Positions 30,540 to 40,364 of a DNA stretch of 64,000 nt are shown here, one piece after another (the first letter of the stretch is position 1; each line of letters begins with the position of its first letter). The notes beneath the pieces were generated by a model. That model saw nothing but the letters and a program-made list of their open reading frames with translations, ran no database searches and had not been told where the DNA came from. This DNA is from Stappia sp. 28M-7 (GTDB taxonomy: Bacteria > Pseudomonadota > Alphaproteobacteria > Rhizobiales > Stappiaceae), in NCBI RefSeq assembly GCF_014252955.1, contig NZ_JACMIA010000001.1:4340001-4404000 (forward strand). The letters are read 5' to 3'. A program made the position numbers and the translations under genes.

Positions 30540-30642
30540 GTGCGCGGTGCCTGCGAAGGTCCCGCCGCGCGCACCTCCCCTCTCGCATCCTCAGGCTGTG
30601 CATGCGAAAAGAGGCGAAAGACCATCCAGCGGAGCAACGCCC

Positions 30643-31425
30643 ATGTCCGAATTGCCGCCCTCGATCCTGCCCGTCACCGCCAGCGGCCCGGACAGTCCGG
30701 AGCCGGTGGTGCTGCTGCACGGGTTCGGCAGCGACGCGCGCGGTTTCGCAACGCTCCAGGGCGAGCTGTCGCGCAGCCGCCGCACGCTGGCCTTCGACCT
30801 GCCCGGCCACGGCCGCGCGCTCGGCTGGCCGAAGATCGGCGGCGCCGTCGTCGCCTCGCGCGCCGTGCTCGGCTCGCTGGAGGCGCTGGGGCTCACCCGT
30901 GTCCATCTGGTCGGCCATTCCATGGGCGGGGCGGCGGCCGCCCTTGTCGCGCTGAAGGCGCCGGAGCGGGTGGCAAGCCTGACGCTGCTCAGTCCCGGCG
31001 GCTTCGGACGCGAGATCAACTCGACCCTGCTGCGCCGCTATGCGGCGGCCAGTTCACCGGTCGAACTGGAGCTCCTGCTGGAGCAGTTCTTCGGCCTCGG
31101 CTTCGACCTGCCGCGCCTCGTCGTGCGGCAGGCGGTGGAAACGCGCGCCCGTCCCGGCGTCTGCGAGACCTTGATCGAGATCGTCGAGACCCTGCTCGAC
31201 GGCAAGGATCAGAAGACCCTGCCGATTGCCGAGATCGCGGCGCTCGGCCCCCCGGTTCGGCTGATCTGGGGCGCCCAGGACCGCGTCCTGCCGGCCAGCC
31301 ATGCCCGCGGGCTGCCCGGCGACATCGCCGTCCAGGTGTTCGACGGCGTCGGCCACATGCCGCATCTGGAGATCCCGCAGCAGGTCGCGCGCGCCATCCG
31401 CGCCCAGACCGGCGACAGCGCCTGA
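30643..31425 (+). CDS. alpha/beta hydrolase
   Basis: This 260-residue protein has the complete triad of an alpha/beta hydrolase: S93 in GHSMGG, D213 in WGAQDRVLP and H238 in GVGHMPHLE, plus the oxyanion motif HGFGSD. It resembles the catalytic part fused to lipoyl domains in acetoin dehydrogenase E2 proteins, but no lipoyl domain is present. The substrate is unknown. The ATG at 30643 has a GGAG site; longer frames upstream do not look like the family. It is divergent from the sugar kinase and shares a terminator with ppa. Confidence 0.88.
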   Translation: MSELPPSILPVTASGPDSPEPVVLLHGFGSDARGFATLQGELSRSRRTLAFDLPGHGRALGWPKIGGAVVASRAVLGSLEALGLTRVHLVGHSMGGAAAALVALKAPERVASLTLLSPGGFGREINSTLLRRYAAASSPVELELLLEQFFGLGFDLPRLVVRQAVETRARPGVCETLIEIVETLLDGKDQKTLPIAEIAALGPPVRLIWGAQDRVLPASHARGLPGDIAVQVFDGVGHMPHLEIPQQVARAIRAQTGDSA

Positions 31426-31454
31426 CACCCGCAAACGCCTGAGGCTAAAAACGC

Positions 31455-31490
31455 AAAAGGCCGCGTCCTTTCCGGACGCGGCCTTGAATT
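31455..31490. terminator. bidirectional terminator between hydrolase gene and ppa
   Basis: A perfect 12-bp stem (31457-31468 with 31474-31485) has a five-base loop. It is followed by GAATTTT on the right and by the A-rich flank AAAACGCAAAA on the left, which gives T residues for the leftward ppa transcript. Confidence 0.85.
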
Positions 31491-31508
31491 TTCAAGCCGA
31501 AGCGATGC

Positions 31509-32045
31509 TCAGGCCTTCGCGGCCTTGGCGCGCTCGATCGATTCCTCGATGATGCGCTTGGCCTCGTCCGGACCGCCGAAGCCGGTGATCTTCACCCACT
31601 TGCCCGGCTCCAGGTCCTTGTAGTGCTCGAAGAAGTGCTTGATCTGCTGGATGGTGATGTCCGGCAGGTCCTCGTAATGGACGATGTTCTCGTAGCGGCG
31701 TGTCAGCTTGTTGGACGGAACCGCGATAATCTTCTCGTCCTGCCCCGCCTCGTCTTCCATGAACAGCACGCCGATCGGACGGCAGTTCATGATCGCGCCC
31801 GGCACGATCGGGCGCTGGTTGGCCACGATCACGTCGACCGGGTCGCCGTCGCCGCACAGCGTATGCGGCACGAAGCCGTAATTGCCCGGATAGCGCATCG
31901 GCGTGTAGAGGAAGCGGTCGACGTACATGGCGCCGGCTTCCTTGTCCATTTCGTACTTGATCGGCTCGCCGCCCACCGAGACCTCGATGATGACATTGAT
32001 GTCTTCGGGCGGGTTCTTTCCGATCGGAACGGCGTCGATACGCAT
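31509..32045 (-). CDS. ppa: family I inorganic pyrophosphatase
   Basis: This 178-residue cytosolic enzyme hydrolyses pyrophosphate and so drives polymer synthesis forward. Metal-binding aspartates lie in GDGDPVD (D66, D68, D71), with the YPGNYGFVP strand before it and the [20 protein letters not shown] segment near the end. The length fits the bacterial hexameric enzyme. AGGAG precedes the ATG at 32045. It is a single gene with its own terminator. Confidence 0.97.
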   Translation of the reverse strand: MRIDAVPIGKNPPEDINVIIEVSVGGEPIKYEMDKEAGAMYVDRFLYTPMRYPGNYGFVPHTLCGDGDPVDVIVANQRPIVPGAIMNCRPIGVLFMEDEAGQDEKIIAVPSNKLTRRYENIVHYEDLPDITIQQIKHFFEHYKDLEPGKWVKITGFGGPDEAKRIIEESIERAKAAKA

Positions 32046-32174
32046 GGATGGGGCTCCTCTTTGGATGTTGGCGGCTGTATCGCAAGCGCCGTGTCCAAAG
32101 GCAAGCCGGAACTTGTTGCACTGCAACTTAAGGCCAAGCGCCGCCTGGCCCCGTGCTGCTGCGCCCCGTGTTCC

Positions 32175-32768
32175 TCAGCGGGAGTGGTCGACGAAATGCG
32201 CCGCCCCTTCCGGAAGGCCGTAGCCGCCGCCCTGCCGGTCGAGCGGATAGGCCTCCTCGACCAGGTAGGGGCCGCCCCCGACGCTGGCGCGGGAGGAGAA
32301 CAGTGCAAAGCGTCTGACCGTGAAGCTCTGGGAGTAGAAATCGCCGTGCTCGGCGAGCCAGCGCGCCACGTCCTGGTTGCTGCAGGTGCGGCAGCGCGCC
32401 AGCGTCACATGCGGCACGTATTTGCGTCGCTCCGCCGGCAGCCGCAGCCGCTGCAGGATGCGCTCCTGCTCCGCCTGAAGCTCCATCAGCTCCGGCGTCG
32501 GCTCCACCCTTGCGAAGACCGCATGCGGCTTGCCGTTGGCGAAGGCGCCGAGCCCCGTCAGCCGGATCTCCACCGGATCGCGGCGGATGCGGTCGAGCGC
32601 GTCCGCCACCTCGTCGGCCATGCGGTCGTCGATGTCGCCGATGAAGCGCAAGGTGATGTGATAATTCTCGGGATCGATCCAGCGGACGCCGCGCAGGCCG
32701 CCGCGTATCAGGGAGAGCATGAGGCCGGTCTGGGCCGGAATCTCAAGCCCGGTGAACAGTCGAGGCAT
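32175..32768 (-). CDS. thpR: RNA 2',3'-cyclic phosphodiesterase
   Basis: This 197-residue 2H phosphoesterase opens 2',3'-cyclic phosphates on RNA ends. The two catalytic HxT motifs are HITLRF (H37) and HVTLAR (H120), with a fold start of MPRLFTGLEIP. I chose the ATG at 32768, preceded by GGAGGG at proper distance, over an in-frame TTG two codons earlier. It lies 129 bp upstream of ppa on the same strand and may be cotranscribed. Confidence 0.94.
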   Translation of the reverse strand: MPRLFTGLEIPAQTGLMLSLIRGGLRGVRWIDPENYHITLRFIGDIDDRMADEVADALDRIRRDPVEIRLTGLGAFANGKPHAVFARVEPTPELMELQAEQERILQRLRLPAERRKYVPHVTLARCRTCSNQDVARWLAEHGDFYSQSFTVRRFALFSSRASVGGGPYLVEEAYPLDRQGGGYGLPEGAAHFVDHSR

Positions 32769-32830
32769 GGTCAAACCCTCCGCTGTCGCCGAAGGACTTC
32801 ATCAGGACGGGTTTTTCGCTGCACCGCAAG

Positions 32831-32866
32831 CAAAAACGGAACGCGCTGATTTGCCAGCGCATTCCG
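32831..32866 (-). terminator. terminator of the aldo-keto reductase gene
   Basis: On the minus strand GGAATGCGCTG pairs with CAGCGCGTTCC (one G-T pair) around a six-base loop, followed by GTTTTTG. Confidence 0.8.
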
Positions 32867-32944
32867 CCTCATGCCGGCATTTTTGCCGAGGTGGTCGGCC
32901 CGCACCGTGGCGGCGCGGGCGACCTGTCGTGATTCGCCCGGCCC

Positions 32945-33997
32945 TTACGGGCAGGGGCTGCCGTGGTGCTGGAAGAGCGTGTTGATCCGCCCCTCGATCT
33001 CCTCGGTGATTTCCAGATCGAGCGCGCCCATATCGTGCTCCAGCTGCGCCAGCGAGGTCGCGCCGAGGATCACCGAGGTGGTGAAGCCGCGCGACAGCAC
33101 GAAGGCGATGGCCAGCTGCGAGGGCGACACGCCGAGTTCCTCGGCAAGGTCGAGATAGGCGTTGATCGCTGGCTCCGCGCCCGGCTTCTCGTAGCGCTGC
33201 AGCCGGTCGAACAGGGTCTTGCGGGCACCGGCCGGCAGCGCGCCATTGCGGTACTTGCCGGTCAGGTAGCCCTGGCCCAGCGCCGAATAGGCAAGCAGGC
33301 CCACCTGTTCCCGGTGCGTGATCTCGGCAAGGCCGCCCTCGAAGGTGCGGTTGACGAGATTGTAGGCGTTCTGGATCGACACGACTCGCGGCCAGCCGTT
33401 GCGCTCGGCCAGCTCGAGAAAGCGCATCGTGCCCCAGGGGCTTTCGTTCGACAGGCCGAGCTGGCGGATCTTGCCGACCTTCGCCAGCCGGTCCATCGCC
33501 TCCAGCGTCACCTCGATCGACGTCTCGTCGTCGCAGGCCTTGGGCTCCTTCCAGATCGTCGGGTTGGAGCCGAAGCCGGAGACGTTCCGGTCCGGCCAGT
33601 GGATCTGGTAGAGGTCGATATAGTCGGTCTGCAGCCGCTTCAGGCTCTTGTCGACGGCTTCCTCGATCTGGGCGCGCGTCAGCCGGCCCTCGCTGCCGTC
33701 GTTGCGGAACCAGGTGTTCTCGGTGCGGCCCACCACCTTGGTGGCGATCACCACCTTGTCGCGGTTGCCGCGCGCCTTCAGCCAGGTGCCGATGATTTCC
33801 TCGGTGCGCCCCTGGGTCTCGGCCTTGGGCGGGATCGGATAGAGCTCGGCGGCGTCGAAGAGGTTGATGCCCCGGTCGAGCGAGAAGTCGAGCTGGGCAT
33901 GGCCCTCGGCTTCGGTGTTCTGCTCGCCGAACGTCATCGTGCCGAGCGACAGGCTGGAGACATGAATGTCCGTGCGTCCAAGACGGCGCTTTTGCAT
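32945..33997 (-). CDS. aldo-keto reductase (Tas-like)
   Basis: This 350-residue NADPH-dependent oxidoreductase folds as a TIM barrel. The catalytic tetrad is visible: D48 and Y53 (FDAAELYP), K87 (ATKVV) and H133 (QIHWP). Its closest look is the Tas/YajO branch, with unusual inserts PPKAETQGRTEE and RNDGSEGRLTRAQ typical of that group. The substrate is unknown; small aldehydes or ketones are plausible. It is followed by a terminator and has 142 bp of noncoding DNA before it. Confidence 0.93.
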   Translation of the reverse strand: MQKRRLGRTDIHVSSLSLGTMTFGEQNTEAEGHAQLDFSLDRGINLFDAAELYPIPPKAETQGRTEEIIGTWLKARGNRDKVVIATKVVGRTENTWFRNDGSEGRLTRAQIEEAVDKSLKRLQTDYIDLYQIHWPDRNVSGFGSNPTIWKEPKACDDETSIEVTLEAMDRLAKVGKIRQLGLSNESPWGTMRFLELAERNGWPRVVSIQNAYNLVNRTFEGGLAEITHREQVGLLAYSALGQGYLTGKYRNGALPAGARKTLFDRLQRYEKPGAEPAINAYLDLAEELGVSPSQLAIAFVLSRGFTTSVILGATSLAQLEHDMGALDLEITEEIEGRINTLFQHHGSPCP

Positions 33998-34139
33998 GGG
34001 CGGATCTTTCTGCTGCGATAACTGTCGAAATTAAGGAGGGTGGCGGGACCTTGACCGCTCGCACGCGCGACGTCAACCGCCTGCGGCCAGGCGCGGGTCG
34101 GGCAGCCGCACAGGGCTCCGGCGGGGGCGGGAGCCCGCC

Positions 34140-34775
34140 TCAGCCGCGCGCCGCGCCGGCCCGCTCGATCAGCTTTTCGACCTGGGGCAGGATGCGCTCG
34201 ACGATGATCGCCACGCCCTTTTGCGTCGGATGGATGCCGTCGGGCAGCACCGTCTCGGGCGAGATCGGGATCCCTTCGAGGAAGTTCGGATAAAGGATCG
34301 CGTCATGCTCGGCCGCGATCTCCGCGTACATGCGCTCGAACTCGGCGACATACTCCTCGCCCATGTTGCGGGGCGCGGCGATACCGGCAAGCAGCACCGG
34401 AATGCCGCGCTCGGACAGGCTTGCGACGATCTTGTCGAGGTTCGCCCTGGCCGAGGCCGTCGGCAGCCCGCGCAGCGCATCATTGGCGCCGAGTTCGACG
34501 ATCACCGCGTCCGCTCCCTCGCCCAGCGACCAGTCGAGCCGGGCAAGGCCGGCCGCCGTGGTGTCGCCGGAAACGCCGGCATTGATCACGATCACGTCAT
34601 GACCGCGCGCCTTCAGCGCCGCCTCCAGCTGTACCGGGAACGCCGCCTCGGCAGGCAGCTGATAGCCTGCGGTCAGGCTGTCTCCCAGCGCCAGGATGCG
34701 CAGCGGCTCGGCCCTTGCGGGCAGTGCCGCAAAAATGCCGGCGAGGGCGATAAAAACTGTAACGAAACGTATCAT
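34140..34775 (-). CDS. exported SGNH/GDSL esterase (TesA-like arylesterase)
   Basis: This 211-residue periplasmic hydrolase has a signal peptide ending near ARAE (residue 22). The SGNH residues are S33 (LGDSLTAGY), G70 (NAGVSGDTT), N98 (LGANDALRG) and the D179/H182 pair (DGIHPT). It matches TesA/arylesterase in length and order. It is divergent from a YbbA/YbbP-type ABC transporter, the same arrangement as tesA-ybbAP in E. coli, which hints at a linked lipid or ester export role. Confidence 0.94.
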   Translation of the reverse strand: MIRFVTVFIALAGIFAALPARAEPLRILALGDSLTAGYQLPAEAAFPVQLEAALKARGHDVIVINAGVSGDTTAAGLARLDWSLGEGADAVIVELGANDALRGLPTASARANLDKIVASLSERGIPVLLAGIAAPRNMGEEYVAEFERMYAEIAAEHDAILYPNFLEGIPISPETVLPDGIHPTQKGVAIIVERILPQVEKLIERAGAARG

Positions 34776-34876
34776 GTCGGCTGATCCTCTGGACGCTCCC
34801 TGCGTAACCTCCCATATCGCGAGGAAGGCGTGCAGCGCGGCATGCTGCGCATTCGACCCGTTCATATAGGCAGAGC

Positions 34877-35590
34877 ATGACCGACGGAACAGTCCCGCCC
34901 CCCATCGTTTCCCTGTCCGGCGTCCATCTCAGCCTTGGCCACGATGCCGGCCGCGTGCACATCCTCAAGGGTGTGGACCTCGACATCGCCGCCGGCCGCC
35001 GGGTCGGCATCATCGGGCCGTCCGGCTCCGGCAAGTCGACCCTTCTCATGGTGATGGCCGGACTGGAGCGCGCCGACAAGGGCTCGGTCACCGTCGGCGG
35101 ATCGGAGCTGACGGGCATGTCGGAAGACCAGCTCGCCCGCTTTCGCGGCGGCTCGGTCGGCATCGTCTTCCAGTCCTTCCATCTCATCCCCAACATGACG
35201 GCACTGGAAAATGTCGCCGTGCCGCTGGAGCTGGCCGGCGTGCCGCGCGCCTTCGAGGCCGCGCGCGAGGAACTGGCCGCCGTCGGCCTTGCCGAGCGCA
35301 CCTCCCACTACCCCTCGCAGATGTCCGGCGGCGAGCAACAGCGCGTTGCCATAGCCCGCGCCCTCGTCACCCGCCCGCCGCTGCTTCTGGCCGACGAGCC
35401 GACCGGCAATCTCGACGAGACCACCGGCGCCCAGATCGTCGACCTGATGTTTTCCGCCACCCGCGATCGCGGCATGACGCTGGTCATGGTCACCCATGAT
35501 GCGGCGCTCGCCCGCCGCTGCGACGAAACGATCCGCGTGCGCTCCGGCCGGATCGAGACGCTGGAACCCGTCTTCGCCGGGGAGGCGTGA
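34877..35590 (+). CDS. ABC transporter ATP-binding protein (YbbA-like)
   Basis: This 237-residue ATPase powers the FtsX-like permease that follows. It shows Walker [10 protein letters not shown] (47-55), Q-loop FQSFHLIP, signature MSGGEQQR, Walker [13 protein letters not shown] and the switch His in VTHD. It belongs to the MacB/LolD/YbbA group. Its stop overlaps the GTG start of the permease by four bases (35587-35590), so the two are translationally coupled. Confidence 0.95.
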   Translation: MTDGTVPPPIVSLSGVHLSLGHDAGRVHILKGVDLDIAAGRRVGIIGPSGSGKSTLLMVMAGLERADKGSVTVGGSELTGMSEDQLARFRGGSVGIVFQSFHLIPNMTALENVAVPLELAGVPRAFEAAREELAAVGLAERTSHYPSQMSGGEQQRVAIARALVTRPPLLLADEPTGNLDETTGAQIVDLMFSATRDRGMTLVMVTHDAALARRCDETIRVRSGRIETLEPVFAGEA

Positions 35591-38175
35591 GCATGCACGG
35601 TGTCCTGCCCGCCCCCTCGCAGCGCCGCGCCCGCCCGCCCCTCGGCCTTGCCTTCCGCTTCGCCCTTCGCGAGATGCGCGGCGGGCTGAAGGGGTTCTAC
35701 GTCTTTATCGCCTGCATCGCGCTTGGCGTTGCCGCGATTGCCGGCGTTGCCTCGGTTTCGCGCGCCCTTGTCGAGGGCATCGCCGCCGAAGGCACCTCGA
35801 TTCTCGGCGGCGACATGTCGGTGCGCCTGATCCACCGCACCGCAGACGAGCAGGAACTCGCCTGGCTCGACAGCCTCGGCGACCTCTCGCGCATTGCCAC
35901 CTTGCGCGCCATGGCGCGCGTCCCGGACAGCGGCGAGCAGACCCTCGTCGAGCTCAAGGCCGTCGACAACGCCTACCCGCTTTATGGCGAGATGCAGCTT
36001 TCAGGCGGCGAGGCGCTGGATGCGGCCCTAGCCCAACAGGACGGGCTTTACGGCGCCGTGGTGGAACCGGAGCTGCTGGTGCGCCTCGGGCTGGAAAAGG
36101 GCGACACGCTGGTTCTCGGCCGCGCCAGCCTGCGCATCGCCGACACCATCGCTGCCGAGCCGGACCGTCTCAGCGACGGCATCAATTTCGGCCCCCGGAT
36201 GATCGTCTCCGATGCCGCGCTGGAGCAGACCGGCCTCGTGCAGCCCGGCAGCCTGGTTCGCTGGCTCTATCGCATCCGCCTTCCCGAGGGCACCTCCACC
36301 GCCGCCATCGAGACCCTGGCCAAGGAGGCCAACCAGCGCTTCCCGCTCGCCGGCTGGCGGGTGCAGTCGCGTGCCAATGCCGCGCCCGGTTTGCAGCGCA
36401 ACATCGACCGCCTGGCCCAGTTCCTCACCCTTGTCGGCCTGACCGCACTGGTGGTCGGCGGCGTCGGCGTCGCCAATGCGGTGCGTTCCTATCTCGACGC
36501 CAAGCGCCCGGTGATCGCCACCTTCCGCTGTGTCGGCGCCGACGGCGACTTCGTCTTCCGCGTCTATCTCATCCAGATCCTTTGCCTTGCCGCACTCGGC
36601 ATTGCCGCCGGTCTTGTCCTCGGCGCACTGATCCCCTTTGTCGCCACCGGCTTCATCACCGCCGTGCTGCCGGTCAAGGCGGTCACCTCGATCTACCCGG
36701 CCGAACTCGGCCTCGGCGTGCTCTATGGCGGGCTGACCGCGCTTGCCTTTGCGCTCTGGCCGCTGGGCCGCGCCCATGACGTGCCGCCGAGCCTGTTGTT
36801 CCGCGACGATGCCTCCGCCACGCGCACCTGGCCGCGCAAGCGCTACATCGTCGCCACCGCCGCCGCCGTCCTGCTGCTCGCAGGCCTTGCCATTGTGCTG
36901 GCCGGCGACCTGCGCATCTCGCTCACCTATGTCGGCGCGACGGCGGTCGTCTTCGTGCTCTTGATGCTGATCGCGCGCGGCATCATGGCCGCGGCCCGCC
37001 GCATGCCGCATCCGCGCGGCGCGGAGCTGCGCCTGGCGCTGGCCAACATCCACCGCCCCGGCGCACTGACCCCGTCGGTCGTGCTCTCGCTCGGCCTCGG
37101 CCTGTCGCTGCTGGTCGCGCTGGCGCTGATCGACGGCAACCTGCGGCGCGAGCTCGGCACCACCATCACCCAGAACGCGCCGAGCTTCTTCTTCCTCGAC
37201 GTGCAGCAGTCGGAGCGCGAGGCCTTCGACGCCCTGCTCGCCCGCGAGGCGCCGGGCGGTACCATCGACGGCGCGCCGATGCTGCGTGGCCGCATCGCGG
37301 CGGTCAACGGCGTGCCGAGCGACCAGATCGTCGCCCCGGAAGGCGGCGGCTGGGTCCTGCGCGGCGATCGCGGCATCACCTATGCCGCCGAGAAGCCGGC
37401 CAATGCCGAGCTGACCCAGGGCAGCTGGTGGGCTCCCGATCACAGCGGCACGCCGCTCGTCTCCTTCGAGGCCGATGCCGGCGCCGATCTCGGCCTGAAG
37501 ATCGGCGACACGATCACCGTCAACGTGCTCGGCCGCGAACTCACCGCCGAGATCGCCAATTTCCGAAGGGTGGAGTGGGAGTCGCTGGCGATCAACTTCG
37601 TCATGGTGTTCTCGCCCAACACCTTCGCCGGCGCCCCGCACACCCATCTGCGGACCCTCGCCTATGCCGATGGCGGCGACGAGGCCCGTGGGCTGGCGCT
37701 GCTCAAGACCCTCTCCCAGGAATTTCCGACCGTGACTGCGGTGCGGGTCAAGGACGCCATCCAGCAGGTCAACAACCTGGTGGAGCAGCTCGCCTGGGCG
37801 ATCCGCGCGGCCGCCTCCATCACGCTGGTCGCCTCGGTCCTGGTGCTGGGCGGCGCGCTCGCCGCCGGCCACCGGCACCGGGTCTATGATGCGGTGATCC
37901 TCAAGACCCTGGGCGCCACCCGCGGCCGGCTGATCGCCAGCTTCTCGATGGAATATGCGATCCTCGGTCTCGTCACCGCCGCCTTCGCGGTGATCGCCGG
38001 AGCGCTTGCCGCCTCCTTCGTGCTGGTCGAGATCATGGACGCGACCTTCACCTTCCTGCCCGTGACCGCCTTCGGCGCGGCCCTTGCCGCACTCGTGCTG
38101 ACGGTCGGATTCGGCCTGATCGGCACCTGGCAGGTGCTGGGACGCAAGCCCGCACCGGTGCTGCGCAACCTTTGA
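35587..38175 (+). CDS. FtsX-like ABC permease (YbbP-like)
   Basis: This 862-residue inner-membrane protein has the duplicated layout of YbbP. An N-terminal helix is followed by a large periplasmic domain, then a first FtsX membrane core (about 275-410), a second periplasmic domain (about 535-700) and a second FtsX core (about 735-850). With the partner ATPase it should act as an exporter or mechanotransmitter; the substrate is not known. The start is GTG at 35587, with an ATG two codons later as an alternative. Confidence 0.93.
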   Translation: MSMHGVLPAPSQRRARPPLGLAFRFALREMRGGLKGFYVFIACIALGVAAIAGVASVSRALVEGIAAEGTSILGGDMSVRLIHRTADEQELAWLDSLGDLSRIATLRAMARVPDSGEQTLVELKAVDNAYPLYGEMQLSGGEALDAALAQQDGLYGAVVEPELLVRLGLEKGDTLVLGRASLRIADTIAAEPDRLSDGINFGPRMIVSDAALEQTGLVQPGSLVRWLYRIRLPEGTSTAAIETLAKEANQRFPLAGWRVQSRANAAPGLQRNIDRLAQFLTLVGLTALVVGGVGVANAVRSYLDAKRPVIATFRCVGADGDFVFRVYLIQILCLAALGIAAGLVLGALIPFVATGFITAVLPVKAVTSIYPAELGLGVLYGGLTALAFALWPLGRAHDVPPSLLFRDDASATRTWPRKRYIVATAAAVLLLAGLAIVLAGDLRISLTYVGATAVVFVLLMLIARGIMAAARRMPHPRGAELRLALANIHRPGALTPSVVLSLGLGLSLLVALALIDGNLRRELGTTITQNAPSFFFLDVQQSEREAFDALLAREAPGGTIDGAPMLRGRIAAVNGVPSDQIVAPEGGGWVLRGDRGITYAAEKPANAELTQGSWWAPDHSGTPLVSFEADAGADLGLKIGDTITVNVLGRELTAEIANFRRVEWESLAINFVMVFSPNTFAGAPHTHLRTLAYADGGDEARGLALLKTLSQEFPTVTAVRVKDAIQQVNNLVEQLAWAIRAAASITLVASVLVLGGALAAGHRHRVYDAVILKTLGATRGRLIASFSMEYAILGLVTAAFAVIAGALAASFVLVEIMDATFTFLPVTAFGAALAALVLTVGFGLIGTWQVLGRKPAPVLRNL

Positions 38176-38184
38176 TCGGACGTC

Positions 38185-38229
38185 GGGGAACGGGCGGGGG
38201 AGCGCACCCGCCGCCCACCCGTTCTCCCC
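38185..38229 (+). terminator. long imperfect hairpin after the ABC permease gene
   Basis: GGGGAACGGGCGGG and CCCACCCGTTCTCCCC pair imperfectly over 45 bases just after the stop codon. There is no clear T tract, so it may be an mRNA 3' stabiliser rather than an intrinsic terminator. Confidence 0.4.
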
Positions 38230-38337
38230 AGGCGCGCGGCAAAAGGGTTCCAATACACGCATATCGCGATAGTCTCGCCGGGATCCGGCCTGCGTCTTGC
38301 GGGCATGGATGACATGAGATCCCCGGGGGACAAGAAC

Positions 38338-39093
38338 ATGACGAAGACCCGCCTGCGCGCCGTGCGCGCCGCCTTTCTCTCTGCCGCCATCGCTCTCACC
38401 GGCACTGCCGCCCAGGCCGAGTCGCCCTTCCACACCGGCGTGTGGCAGGTCAACGAGCCGACCGGGCCGACCGGCCTCGTGGTCAGCGACTGGCTGGTCT
38501 TCGAGGACGGACTGCCCAAGCGCTGGCTCTACCGCCGCGCCGGCACCAACGACCAGAACCAGTTCGACTTCCTCGTCCGCAATATCGGCGAGAGCACCTA
38601 TGCGCCGGTGCAGATCCGCGTCTATCGGACCGGCGAGCACGAGATGAAGTACACCACCTTCGTCAAGGGCGCCGAGCCGGTGGAGCATCCGGCCAAGCGC
38701 CTGTCGATCCCCAACTACAAGAACTCCTGCCTGTCGGTCGAGAACAAGGGCGAGCGCCTGTTCGGCACCTGGTCGGGCACGTCCGCCTCCAGCTTCAAGC
38801 GGCTTCGGCTTTCCAAGACCAAGCTGACCATCGACGGCAAGTCCCGCACCGTCGAGGTCGCTCCGGTGCGCGTCGGCCGCCTCGGCATCGTCGAGAACGG
38901 CCAGCCCATCGCCTTCCTCACCGATGCAGGCGGCGACTATGCGGTGCTCCAGTGGTTCAAGCCCGGCGTCGACACCGCCACCATGGGCGATCCGAAGAAG
39001 GAGATCCTCGACTTCGCCCGCGAGGAGGTCGTACGCTGGCCGGGCGGCACCTGCGATCGGCAGATCCAGTCGCGCCTGAAGGCGATGAAATAG
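38338..39093 (+). CDS. secreted protein of unknown function
   Basis: I do not recognise this family. The 251-residue product has a clear signal peptide cut after AQA (residue 27). The mature part is rich in Arg, Thr and beta-type sequence (WQVNEPTGPTGLVVSDW, RIYRTGEHEMKYT-like strands) and holds a possible disulfide pair, C in KNSCLSVEN and C in GGTCDRQI. No membrane helix or enzyme motif follows the signal. It stands between the ABC permease and the Bax-inhibitor gene. The start at 38338 is the ATG next to the signal peptide; another lies at 38305. Confidence 0.75.
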   Translation: MTKTRLRAVRAAFLSAAIALTGTAAQAESPFHTGVWQVNEPTGPTGLVVSDWLVFEDGLPKRWLYRRAGTNDQNQFDFLVRNIGESTYAPVQIRVYRTGEHEMKYTTFVKGAEPVEHPAKRLSIPNYKNSCLSVENKGERLFGTWSGTSASSFKRLRLSKTKLTIDGKSRTVEVAPVRVGRLGIVENGQPIAFLTDAGGDYAVLQWFKPGVDTATMGDPKKEILDFAREEVVRWPGGTCDRQIQSRLKAMK

Positions 39094-39331
39094 GCGGTTT
39101 CGACCGTTAACCCCCGCCGGAAAATGACAGAACGGTAATGTTGGCCGGGCGGATTGCACCTTGTGGGCTGCCCGGCTTGTGCCCATATTCAGGGGGACGT
39201 GCGTGCAAGCGGCGCGAAACGCGGCGTTTGCAGGACTGGCACGGGGTTGCGCAAGGGGCACGAAGGCTCTCGGCGCGGCCGGGAGACCGCCCAAAAAGGG
39301 CAACCGCATTCAAGGGATAGAGAGGATTTCG

Positions 39332-40117
39332 ATGTCGACCTTCGACCGCAATTCCAACATGAGGTACGCTGCGGCCGGCGCAAACGCACAGGCCGGCGTC
39401 TATGATGAGGGCCTGCGCGCCTACATGCTGGGCGTCTACAACTACATGGCCCTCGGCCTCGGCATCACCGGTGTGCTGGCTCTGGCCACTGCCTATTTCG
39501 CCACGACGCAGGATCCCGCCCAGGCGGCCGCCACGCTCGGCAACGGCACCCTGCTGACCCAGCTCGGCGTCACGCTCTACGGCAGCCCGCTGAAGTGGGT
39601 GGTGATGCTCGCCCCGCTCGCCATGGTGTTCTTCCTCAGCTTCCGCATCCAGTCGATGAGCGCCTCCACCGCCCAGACCACCTTCTGGGTCTATGCGGCG
39701 CTGATGGGCGTGTCGCTGTCCTCGATCTTCCTCGTCTATACGGGCGGGTCGATCGCACGGGTGTTCTTCATCACCGCGGCTTCCTTCGGTGCGCTGAGCC
39801 TGTACGGCTACACCACCAAGAAGGACCTGTCGGGCTGGGGTTCGTTCCTGTTCATGGGCCTGATCGGCATCATCATCGCCTCGCTGGTCAACCTCTTCCT
39901 TGCCTCTTCGGCGCTGCAGTTCGCCATCTCGGTGATCGGCGTGCTGGTCTTCGCGGGCCTGACCGCCTACGACACCCAGCAGATCAAGGAAATGTACCAT
40001 TCGGGCGACGGCTCCGAGATTGCACGCAAGAAGTCGATCATGGGTGCCCTGCGCCTGTACCTCGACTTCATCAACCTCTTCCTCATGCTGCTGCAGCTGT
40101 TCGGCAACCGCGAGTAA
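39332..40117 (+). CDS. Bax inhibitor-1/YccA family membrane protein
   Basis: This 261-residue protein has seven membrane segments and the BI-1 signature near the end (FAGLTAYDTQQIKEMY), with the conserved Asp pair that in relatives controls a calcium leak. E. coli YccA modulates FtsH. Here the start at 39332 follows AGAGAGGA; upstream in-frame residues are not conserved. It is a single gene with a strong terminator. Confidence 0.94.
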   Translation: MSTFDRNSNMRYAAAGANAQAGVYDEGLRAYMLGVYNYMALGLGITGVLALATAYFATTQDPAQAAATLGNGTLLTQLGVTLYGSPLKWVVMLAPLAMVFFLSFRIQSMSASTAQTTFWVYAALMGVSLSSIFLVYTGGSIARVFFITAASFGALSLYGYTTKKDLSGWGSFLFMGLIGIIIASLVNLFLASSALQFAISVIGVLVFAGLTAYDTQQIKEMYHSGDGSEIARKKSIMGALRLYLDFINLFLMLLQLFGNRE

Positions 40118-40150
40118 TCGCGAGCCGAACACGCTTCGGACAGTTCGACG

Positions 40151-40182
40151 AGGGCGCGGCGAAAGCCGCGCCCTTTTCGTTT
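40151..40182 (+). terminator. terminator of the Bax inhibitor-1 gene
   Basis: GGGCGCGGC and GCCGCGCCC pair perfectly around a GAAA tetraloop and are followed by TTTTCGTTT. Confidence 0.9.
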
Positions 40183-40364
40183 GTCCCTTTGGCAGCGCCC
40201 CCCGACCGCCCGGTTTGCACAGCGTCCGCCGCCGCCTTCACTGCGTCCATTTTTGCAGCGCACGGCCGCAAACCCCTGTTTTTCAAGGGGGACCCCGATT
40301 GACGGGACCGGCCCCGGCAAGATTATCTCGCCCCGTTCTGAACTCCCCTCACGGAACGGATCCC

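Noticed and set aside
32769-32774. TTG start two codons upstream for thpR
   Set aside because: The ATG at 32768 has a GGAGGG site seven bases upstream and gives the family N-terminus.
36028-39309. 1093-codon minus-strand open frame opposite the ABC permease
   Set aside because: It spans the permease, the secreted protein gene and part of the leader of the Bax-inhibitor gene; composition is that of a shadow frame.
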